Assembly (NCBI GenBank): GCA_012514775.1
Contig: JAAYZQ010000327.1
Coordinates: forward strand, 1 to 9,178
Source of the DNA: Anaerolineaceae bacterium
GTDB lineage: Bacteria; Chloroflexota; Anaerolineae; JAAYZQ01
DNA length: 9,178 nucleotides
Direction of reading: 5' to 3'
Below the pieces are notes generated by a model. It saw only the letters and a list, made by a program, of their open reading frames with translations. It did no database searches and was not told where the DNA came from. Of the stretch, positions 1-5,060 are shown piece after piece. A program made the position numbers and the translations under genes. Numbering within the stretch: position 1 is the first letter of the stretch; each line of letters opens with the position of its first letter.

Positions 1-958
1 ACGCCCGGTCCAGCCCATTGACGAGGCGGTCCACCAGCGCCTCGTCGTGGCGGGCGATGCGCTCCAGGCCCTGCTCCAGCAGGTATTCCACCGAGGCCGT
101 CCACGCCTTGAAATTGAAAAAGTTGGCCGTGCCAAAGACGTCGTAGGTCCGCGCCGTGGGCGGACCGGGGGGCAGGCGCAGCTCGCCGCCCTCGCCCCCC
201 AGGTCGGCGGCGGTCATCTGCGCCAGCCAGTAGGCCTGGTTGTACTCCAGCGAGGCGATGAGGTCGGGGCGCATCCAGCAAAAGCCCGTGCCGTAGGGGC
301 CGCACAGCCACTTGAAGCCGACGTTTACGATGGCGTCGACGGGCACCGAGCCCACGTCCAGGGTCCGCGCGCCCAGGGCCTGGGACGTGTTGGCCACCAG
401 GAGCACCCCCTCCTCGCGGCACACGGCGCCCAGGCCCGCCAGGTCGGCGGCAAAGCCGGAGAAGGAGTGGACCCAGGTAGTGCAAAAGAGCCGCGTCGCC
501 GGCGATCCCGCGCCGCTACCTTTCGAGGACTGCCGGATGGCCTGACGCAGCTCGTCGGGGTCGGGCAGGGGCCGCGCCGGGCGCAGGCGGCGCACGGTCA
601 CGCCCCGCCTCTCCAGGCCCAGCCAGGGCAGCACGTCCGACGGAAAGTCGCCGTCGACGACCAGCACCTCGTCGCCCGCCCGCCAGGGGATGCCGTTAGC
701 CAGGAGGTGCAGGCCATAGGAAGCGCTGTTGCCCAGCACGATCTCGTCCGTCGTGGCGCCCACCAGGCGGGCCAGCACCTCCTTGAGGCGCGCGGGCACG
801 CCGTCAAAGCGCTCCTGGGTCATCTTGTAGGGCGCCACCTTCCAGGTAATGCCCTCCCGCGCCGCCTCGGCTGCCACCCGGGGCAGGGGCCCCTGGTGGG
901 CACAATTCATCCAGATGCGCCCCTCGAAGGGGCCAAAGTCCTGCTGAAAGTCTTCCAT
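1..958 (-). CDS. Class V PLP-dependent aminotransferase, 3' end cut by window
   Basis: The reading frame is open from ATG 958 to the left edge, giving 319 residues; family members usually have about 370-400, so the C-terminal part is missing. The start is preceded by GGGAGG (967-972), 8 nt from the ATG. The N-terminus (FEGRIWMNCAHQGPLP) and the block NSASYGLHLLANGIPW near residues 78-93 are typical of the cysteine desulfurase / isopenicillin-N-epimerase-like branch of fold-type I enzymes. The Schiff-base lysine should be Lys216 in GFKWLCGPYGTGF. The residue that normally is Asp and holds the PLP ring nitrogen is Asn190 here, three before Gln193 (NTSQALGA). A short Ser/Gly-rich insertion lies near residues 145-153. 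The family covers desulfurases, epimerases, lyases and transaminases, so the substrate is unknown. The gene is divergent from the nitroreductase operon and has its own promoter. Family is confident; the reaction is not. Confidence 0.9.
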   Translation of the reverse strand, partial: MEDFQQDFGPFEGRIWMNCAHQGPLPRVAAEAAREGITWKVAPYKMTQERFDGVPARLKEVLARLVGATTDEIVLGNSASYGLHLLANGIPWRAGDEVLVVDGDFPSDVLPWLGLERRGVTVRRLRPARPLPDPDELRQAIRQSSKGSGAGSPATRLFCTTWVHSFSGFAADLAGLGAVCREEGVLLVANTSQALGARTLDVGSVPVDAIVNVGFKWLCGPYGTGFCWMRPDLIASLEYNQAYWLAQMTAADLGGEGGELRLPPGPPTARTYDVFGTANFFNFKAWTASVEYLLEQGLERIARHDEALVDRLVNGLDRA

Positions 959-1015
959 GGTCCTTTCCTCCCAGGCCCTCCCGGGGCCGTGGCCTCGCGG
1001 CCCACCTTTGCCCCG

Positions 1016-1044
1016 ATTCTATCATCCCTCGTCCGATCATTCAA
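1016..1044 (-). promoter_or_regulatory. Sigma70-like promoter of the aminotransferase gene
   Basis: On the minus strand, TTGAAT (1044-1039) and TAGAAT (1021-1016) are separated by exactly 17 bp; each matches the consensus at five of six positions. Transcription would begin near A1009, giving a leader of about 50 nt with the Shine-Dalgarno site just before ATG 958. Predicted from sequence only. Confidence 0.7.
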
Positions 1045-1057
1045 GTGCCGCGCCGCC

Positions 1058-1098
1058 AGAGAGGGGGAGAGGGAGGGAGGGAGAGAGAGATGGAGGGA
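1058..1098 (+). other. Polypurine tract with G-quadruplex motif between divergent promoters
   Basis: Forty of 41 bases on the plus strand are purines (the exception is T1091). Within it, 1063-1081 holds four G-runs (GGGGG, GGG, GGG, GGG) separated by AGA, A and A, which fits the canonical intramolecular G-quadruplex pattern with very short loops. It lies between the -35 boxes of the two divergent promoters (1039-1044 and 1117-1122). The rest of the 959-1211 gap holds only those promoters, leaders and ribosome sites. A regulatory or structural role is inference. Confidence 0.6.
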
Positions 1099-1116
1099 CA
1101 CCCGCTTCTACCTGCC

Positions 1117-1145
1117 TTGACACCCCCGGCAAAGTGGCGTATCAT
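1117..1145 (+). promoter_or_regulatory. Sigma70-like promoter of the nitroreductase operon
   Basis: A perfect TTGACA (1117-1122) is followed after 17 bp by TATCAT (1140-1145, five of six consensus bases). Transcription would start near 1152-1154, giving a leader of about 60 nt that ends in GGAGGTGA (1201-1208) before the GTG start. It is the best candidate to drive all three genes up to 3537. Confidence 0.8.
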
Positions 1146-1211
1146 AACGCCCGGCACTGCCCCACCGGAGAACCGGAAGCAAGCAGAAACACAAACCATT
1201 GGAGGTGAGCC

Positions 1212-1964
1212 GTGACCGAAGAATCGATGGCCCCTGGCCGGCAGTTCCTTCGCTCGGACGATTGGGTGCGGTGGTCCACCCTGGAGACCGACCAGAAAAA
1301 GAAACTGCCCCCGCCCCCCGTCCAGAAGCCCTACCCGGCGGACGCCAGGCTGTTCGACCTGGTAAGACCCGGGGACCTTTCCGTGGGGACCATGCCCCTC
1401 GTGGAGGCCATCCGCGGACGCCGGACCCACCGGAAGTACGGCCCGGATCCGCTGACCCTGGAGGAGCTTTCCTTCCTGCTGTGGGCCGCGCAGGGCATCG
1501 ACAGCATCATCGAGGATACACAGGCGTCCAGGCGCACGGTGCCGTCGGGCGGCGGGCGCCATCCCTTCGAGACCTATATCCTGGTCAACCGCGTGGAGGG
1601 GCTGCCGCCGGCCCTCTATCGTTACCTGCCCGTGGAGCACAAGCTCGTCCTGGAGCAGCAAGGCCCCGACCTGGTGGACAGGGTGCACGAGGGCATGCGC
1701 CAGCAGTACGTCAAGGACAGCGCCGTGGTCTTCCTCTGGACGGCCATCCCCTACCGCACCGAATGGCGCTACAGCGTCGTGGCCCACAAGGTCATCGCCA
1801 TTGACGCCGGGCACCTCTGCCAGAACCTCTACCTGGCGGCCGGGGCCATCGGCGCCGGGATGTGCGCCATCGCCGCCTACGACCAGGCCGGGCTGGACGC
1901 CGCCCTGGGCGTCGACGGGCAGGACGAGTTCACGGTTTACGCCGCGACGCTGGGCAAGCTGTAG
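1212..1964 (+). CDS. SagB-type nitroreductase-family flavin oxidoreductase
   Basis: A 250-residue protein starting at GTG 1212, chosen because GGAGG (1201-1205) sits 6 nt upstream; Met6 at 1227 is a weaker alternative. The pattern is that of the SagB/ThcOx branch of the FMN-dependent nitroreductase family. RGRRTHRKY at 68-76 is the phosphate-binding arginine segment. RRTVPSGGGRHPFETY at 107-122 is the conserved 'TVPSAGALHP' block, with Gly-Gly-Gly-Arg in place of the usual Ala-Gly-Ala. HKVIAIDAGHLCQNLYLAAG at 192-211 is the late helix that packs against the flavin. The protein is probably cytoplasmic, with no signal peptide. Family members oxidise azolines in peptide natural products or act as stand-alone reductases. 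No YcaO cyclodehydratase is nearby, so a stand-alone role is more likely. It heads an operon with the methyltransferase 8 nt downstream. Family is confident; the substrate is unknown. Confidence 0.92.
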   Translation: MTEESMAPGRQFLRSDDWVRWSTLETDQKKKLPPPPVQKPYPADARLFDLVRPGDLSVGTMPLVEAIRGRRTHRKYGPDPLTLEELSFLLWAAQGIDSIIEDTQASRRTVPSGGGRHPFETYILVNRVEGLPPALYRYLPVEHKLVLEQQGPDLVDRVHEGMRQQYVKDSAVVFLWTAIPYRTEWRYSVVAHKVIAIDAGHLCQNLYLAAGAIGAGMCAIAAYDQAGLDAALGVDGQDEFTVYAATLGKL

Positions 1965-1972
1965 GGCCCGCG

Positions 1973-2647
1973 GTGGGCAGCGAGAGGGCCCAGCGCCGCT
2001 TCTGGGACCCGGTCTATGACCGGCTGGCCGGGCTGTACGACGCCGTCGACTGGCTTACGGGCAACACGACCCACCGGCTGCGCCGCGGCGCCCTGCCCCA
2101 CCTGCCCCCGGCCGGCAGCCGCGTCCTGGAGATCGGCTTTGGCTCCGGCCGGCTGCACCTGGAGCTGGCGGACCGGTACGCCCTGGTGGGCACCGACCGG
2201 GCGCCGGGCATGGCCCGCCTGGTGGCGCGCCGGCTGTCGGCCCGGGGCCTTGCCTCGGCCCTGGCCGTGGGCGATGCCCTGGCGCTGCCCTGGCGCGACG
2301 GCTCCTTTGACGGCGTCCTCGCCACCTTTGCCTTCAGCGCCATAGCCGACGCCGGCCGGGCCCTGGACGAGATGGTGCGCGTCACGCGACCCGGCGGCAA
2401 GGTGGTCATCGTCGATGCCGGCGAGGCCCGCGACGGAAACCGGGCGGCCCGCTTCCTGGCCCGACTCTGGGAGGCCATGGGCGATTACATGCGCGACGAG
2501 GTGCCCCTGATGGAGGCCAGGGGGCTGTCGGTGGTGCGCCACGACTATGGGCCGTGGCGCTGCATCCACGTCACCGCCGGCACGCTGCCGGTCCCTGCGG
2601 GGCAGGCAGGCGCCGGCCCGAAAAACGAGGAAGGAGAAGGCACGTGA
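1973..2647 (+). CDS. Class I SAM-dependent methyltransferase (UbiE/Methyltransf_11-like)
   Basis: A 224-residue protein from GTG 1973, 8 nt after the nitroreductase stop. No clear Shine-Dalgarno precedes it, so it may depend on coupled translation. The frame is open further upstream to ATG 1862, but that would overlap the nitroreductase by about 100 nt, and the family homology begins only after 1973. Motif I is VLEIGFGSGRLHLEL (51-65), the acidic ribose-binding residue is Asp75 in VGTD, motif II/III is GDALALPW (100-107) followed by GSFDGVLATFAF, and VRVTRPGGKVVIVDAG forms the late strand. The N-terminal FWDPVYDRLAGLYD resembles the start of UbiE-like and small-molecule or lipid methyltransferases. 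The acceptor cannot be deduced. The stop shares GTGA (2644-2647) with the next gene's start. No transmembrane segment is evident. Confidence 0.88.
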   Translation: MGSERAQRRFWDPVYDRLAGLYDAVDWLTGNTTHRLRRGALPHLPPAGSRVLEIGFGSGRLHLELADRYALVGTDRAPGMARLVARRLSARGLASALAVGDALALPWRDGSFDGVLATFAFSAIADAGRALDEMVRVTRPGGKVVIVDAGEARDGNRAARFLARLWEAMGDYMRDEVPLMEARGLSVVRHDYGPWRCIHVTAGTLPVPAGQAGAGPKNEEGEGT

Positions 2648-3537
2648 ACCCTGCACTGAAACGCCTGGGCTTCGGAGAGCGAGACCGCGTGGTCATCATC
2701 CACGCCGACGACGTGGGCATGTGCCAGGCCAGCGTCCAGGCCTTTATCGACCTGATGGATTTCGGGCTGGTCTCGTCGGGGGCGGCCATGGTGCCCTGCC
2801 CCTGGTTCCCGCTGCTGGCGCAAGAGTGCCGCGGGCACCAGGGCCCGCCGCTGGACCTGGGGGTGCACCTGACCCTCACCAGCGAGTGGGACGGTTACCG
2901 CTGGGGGCCCATCTCCACCCGGGACGAGGCCTCGGGCTTGTTGGACGGCGAGGGCTATTTTCCCCGCCGCCGGGAGGACGTCCAGGAACAGGCGCAGCCC
3001 GGGGCGGTGCAGGCCGAGCTGGAGGCGCAGCTCGCCCGGGCCCTGGCCGCCGGCCTGGACGTGACCCACGCCGACACGCACATGGGGGTTGTCGCCCACC
3101 TGAAGTTCGTCCAGGGGTATGCCCGGATGGCCCTGGAGCAGCGGCTGCCGGCCCTCTTCCTGCGGCTGGACGAGGCCGGCTGGCAGGAGCTGGGGCTGGA
3201 CGCGGCGACGGCCGCCTTTGCCATGCAGTTCATGGACCAGTTGGAAGAACAGGGCGTGCCGCTCCTGGACAACCTGGCGTCGCTGCCCCTCCTGGAAGAG
3301 CCTGGCGACCGCATCGCCGCGGCCAGGGCCGCCCTCGCCGCCCTGCCTCCCGGCCTGACCCACTTTATCATCCATCCCGCCGCCGACAGCCCCGAGCTGA
3401 GGGCCATCACCACCTCGTGGCAGAGCCGGGTGGCGGACTATCGCGCCTTCACCAGCGACGAGCTGGCCGGCTGGGTAATGGACAGCGGCATCCAGGTCAT
3501 CGGCTATCGCCCGCTCCGCGACCTCATGCGGCCGTAG
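2644..3537 (+). CDS. YdjC/ChbG-family carbohydrate deacetylase
   Basis: A 297-residue protein starting at GTG 2644, with AAGGAG (2631-2636) 7 nt upstream; the start overlaps the methyltransferase stop by 4 nt (GTGA). Family signatures in order are HADDVGMC (20-27) with the Asp pair at 22-23, LGVHLTLTSEW with His75, HADTHMG with His142, Asp144 and His146, and FIIHPA with His244. By analogy with characterised YdjC-like proteins, an Asp of the first motif plus His75 and a histidine of the HxDxH motif should hold a divalent metal in a TIM-barrel-like fold that removes N-acetyl groups from amino sugars. Known relatives include ChbG (chitooligosaccharides) and HpnK (hopanoid amino sugars). Neither a chitobiose nor a hopanoid operon is visible, so the substrate is open. 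It is the last gene of the operon, followed by a hairpin at 3553-3586. Confidence 0.9.
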   Translation: MNPALKRLGFGERDRVVIIHADDVGMCQASVQAFIDLMDFGLVSSGAAMVPCPWFPLLAQECRGHQGPPLDLGVHLTLTSEWDGYRWGPISTRDEASGLLDGEGYFPRRREDVQEQAQPGAVQAELEAQLARALAAGLDVTHADTHMGVVAHLKFVQGYARMALEQRLPALFLRLDEAGWQELGLDAATAAFAMQFMDQLEEQGVPLLDNLASLPLLEEPGDRIAAARAALAALPPGLTHFIIHPAADSPELRAITTSWQSRVADYRAFTSDELAGWVMDSGIQVIGYRPLRDLMRP

Positions 3538-3552
3538 GGGGCCGCGCCGGAG

Positions 3553-3586
3553 GTTCTTGTCAGCTTCTACCGCTTCTGGCGAGAAC
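3553..3586 (+). terminator. Hairpin after the deacetylase gene, no T-tract
   Basis: GTTCTTGTCAG (3553-3563) can pair with CTGGCGAGAAC (3576-3586): 11 consecutive pairs including two G-T wobbles, with a 12-nt loop. It begins 16 nt after the deacetylase stop. No run of T follows, so it is a weak intrinsic-terminator candidate; it could instead protect the 3' end of the operon mRNA. The remaining gap to 3640 shows nothing else. Confidence 0.35.
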
Positions 3587-3640
3587 GTGAGCGTATCCGG
3601 GCGCGTGCCACGTCCAGCGCTGCCCGCCATCGCCTCCCGG

Positions 3641-3669
3641 TTGACCGGATGTCGAACTGCGGCTATAAT
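3641..3669 (+). promoter_or_regulatory. Near-consensus promoter giving a leaderless mRNA
   Basis: TTGACC (3641-3646), a 17-bp spacer and a perfect TATAAT (3664-3669). With normal spacing from the -10 box, transcription starts at 3676-3677. The first purine there is A3677, which is the first base of the ATG that opens the lipoprotein gene. No Shine-Dalgarno sequence precedes that ATG, as expected for a leaderless transcript. Confidence 0.75.
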
Positions 3670-3676
3670 GGAACCC

Positions 3677-4963
3677 ATGTTACCATCCGAACCTTCCCTG
3701 GACCGGCGCCAGTTCTTGAAGGCTGCCGGAGCAGCGGCTCTGGCCGCCTTTCTTTCGTCTTGCGGGACGCCCGAACCGGCCCCGCCAGCCTCGTCCACCC
3801 GCCCCAACCTGCCCACCGCGACCTCCACGGCCACGTCGACGCCCTCGGCCACACCGTCGGGCACGGCATCGGCGACACCCGGGCAGATCTTCCAGTCGCC
3901 CTTGCAGCCGGGCGATCCCTTCCAGTCGCCCCTGGACTCGGCGGTGCCCACCGGCACCGACGTGCCACCGTCGCCCACGCCGACGCCGCCGCCCACCGCC
4001 ACCCCCACGCCGCCGCCCACGCCCTTCCCGCCCGGCCCGCCCACCAAGCTGGGCCTCTTTGTGGGCTGGTACCACCCCCAGATCATGGAGCTGGTGGATA
4101 CGGGCAACGTCGCCGTGCTCAAGACCCTGGAGCTGGACCCCGCCTTTCTCGCCGAGGTGCGGGCCAAGTCGCCCGAGACGATCATCGTCGGGCGGACGAT
4201 GCTGCACCAGGTGGACCTGGACCGGGGAGATCCTCTGGCGGAAGCCCGCCGTGCGGCCGATTCCGTCCTGGAGTTGGCCATGGACGAGCAGCGCAAGGGC
4301 CTGGTGGACGCCTGGGAGGGCTTTAACGAGCCCGTGCCCGGCGACAAGGGCCAGATGCAAAAGCTGGCCTCGCTGGAGCAGGAGCGCGTGCGCCTCCTGG
4401 CCGAACGGGGCGAACGGGCGGCGGTGGGCAACTTTGGGACAGGCCATCCGCCCCTGGAGCTGTGGCCCGCCTTTCGCCCTGCCCTGGAGGCGGCGCAGGC
4501 CAACGGCGGCTACCTGGCCCTCCACGAGTACTCGGCGCCGACCATCTGGTTCCACACCAACCGCGAGCCCCTGGACTTTCGCGCCGACGCGTCCGACGAG
4601 GGCTGGCTGGCGCTTCGCTATCGGAGGGTCTATCAGCAGTTCTTGCAGCCCTGGGGCCTGGAACTGCCGCTGCTCATCACTGAGTGTGGGGTGGACGGCC
4701 TGGTGACGGACCGGCCGGGCCCGCCCGGCAAGGGCTGGAAGGATTTTGCCTCCTATTGGGCCGAGCTGGGCATGGGCTGGGACACCCACGGCAATTACAT
4801 CGAGCAGTTGGCCTGGTACGACCGCCAACTGCAAATGGACAGCTATGTAAAAGGGGCCGCGGTCTTTGCCATCACTGCCTTCCAGGAGTGGGAATCGTAC
4901 CAGCTCCTGGGCGAGGCCGCCGAGATCCTGGAGCAGTACCTGTCGGTCCACCCCCCGCACTAA
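3677..4963 (+). CDS. Tat-exported lipoprotein with glycoside-hydrolase-like (GH-A type) domain
   Basis: A 428-residue protein. The start at ATG 3677 fits the promoter; an in-frame ATG at 3668 overlaps the -10 box and would be outside the transcript. The N-terminus has a twin-arginine signal (DRRQFLKAAG, residues 9-18), an Ala-rich hydrophobic stretch and a lipobox LSSC with Cys29, so the folded protein should be exported by Tat and lipid-anchored on the cell surface. Residues 34-123 are a Thr/Pro/Ser-rich linker. The C-terminal part (about 124-428) looks like a TIM barrel of glycosidase clan GH-A: WEGFNEP with Glu218 as likely acid/base, AVGNFGTGHP (249-258), LALHEYSAP (280-288), and LLITECG with Glu336 as likely nucleophile. 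The two glutamates lie 118 residues apart, as expected for the clan. I cannot assign a numbered family; it may bind rather than cleave glycans. Confidence 0.85.
   Translation: MLPSEPSLDRRQFLKAAGAAALAAFLSSCGTPEPAPPASSTRPNLPTATSTATSTPSATPSGTASATPGQIFQSPLQPGDPFQSPLDSAVPTGTDVPPSPTPTPPPTATPTPPPTPFPPGPPTKLGLFVGWYHPQIMELVDTGNVAVLKTLELDPAFLAEVRAKSPETIIVGRTMLHQVDLDRGDPLAEARRAADSVLELAMDEQRKGLVDAWEGFNEPVPGDKGQMQKLASLEQERVRLLAERGERAAVGNFGTGHPPLELWPAFRPALEAAQANGGYLALHEYSAPTIWFHTNREPLDFRADASDEGWLALRYRRVYQQFLQPWGLELPLLITECGVDGLVTDRPGPPGKGWKDFASYWAELGMGWDTHGNYIEQLAWYDRQLQMDSYVKGAAVFAITAFQEWESYQLLGEAAEILEQYLSVHPPH
3776..4045 (+). repeat. Low-complexity Thr/Pro/Ser linker coding region
   Basis: Encodes residues 34-123 of the lipoprotein, made almost only of Pro, Thr, Ser, Ala and Gly. 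It includes two copies of FQSPL (TTCCAGTCGCC at 3890-3900 and 3920-3930, 30 bp apart) and a run of TPPPT-type units around 3976-4030. Such a linker would hold the catalytic-like domain away from the membrane anchor. Repeat number may vary between strains. Confidence 0.75.
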
Positions 4964-4975
4964 CGACCCGGCCAC

Positions 4976-4991
4976 GGCCTGCCAGCGGGCC
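4976..4991 (+). other. Short GC hairpin after the lipoprotein gene
   Basis: GGCCTG (4976-4981), loop CCAG, CGGGCC (4986-4991): six pairs with one G-T wobble, 12 nt after the lipoprotein stop and directly before the next promoter. There is no T-tract, so intrinsic termination is doubtful. Confidence 0.25.
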
Positions 4992-4993
4992 AA

Positions 4994-5022
4994 TTGACAG
5001 CCCGTGGGAAACCTGGTAAGAT
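4994..5022 (+). promoter_or_regulatory. Sigma70-like promoter of the DUF2270 gene
   Basis: A perfect TTGACA (4994-4999), a 17-bp spacer and TAAGAT (5017-5022, four of six consensus bases including the key A and final T). Transcription would begin near 5029-5030, about 31 nt before the TTG start at 5061. Confidence 0.68.
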
Positions 5023-5048
5023 AACCGCTGGCAGTCACAGCAGTGGCC

Positions 5049-5054
5049 GGAGGG
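5049..5054 (+). promoter_or_regulatory. Shine-Dalgarno site that sets the TTG start
   Basis: GGAGGG ends 6 nt before TTG 5061, an ideal spacing. The in-frame GTG at 5043 lies upstream of this site and has no ribosome-binding sequence of its own, so 5061 is preferred. Confidence 0.65.
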
Positions 5055-5060
5055 TACAAC

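Noticed and set aside
47..1120. A 357-codon open frame on the plus strand
   Set aside because: It is antisense to the class V aminotransferase, which is recognisable throughout but runs off the left edge, and it reads through the divergent promoters.
1041..1814. A 257-codon open frame on the minus strand
   Set aside because: It is antisense to the nitroreductase and crosses its promoter; no domain is recognisable.
1862..1972. Upstream ATG extension of the methyltransferase
   Set aside because: It would overlap the nitroreductase by about 100 nt and adds Arg/Gly-rich sequence unlike the family. GTG 1973 leaves ten residues before the first family-like block.
3557..3676. Longer N-terminus of the lipoprotein, including ATG 3668
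   Set aside because: The extension covers the promoter and moves the Tat signal inward; ATG 3668 overlaps TATAAT itself.
3979..4040. Tandem GC-rich units resembling a minisatellite or CRISPR-like array
   Set aside because: They are in-frame codons for the Thr/Pro linker of the lipoprotein, with irregular unit length and no spacers.
2545..4503. A 652-codon open frame on the minus strand
   Set aside because: It spans two well-supported plus-strand genes and the promoter between them. Its product is low-complexity and has no family signature.
3680..5059. A 459-codon open frame on the minus strand
   Set aside because: It is antisense to the lipoprotein gene, which has a Tat signal, lipobox and catalytic-like glutamates; the minus product has none.
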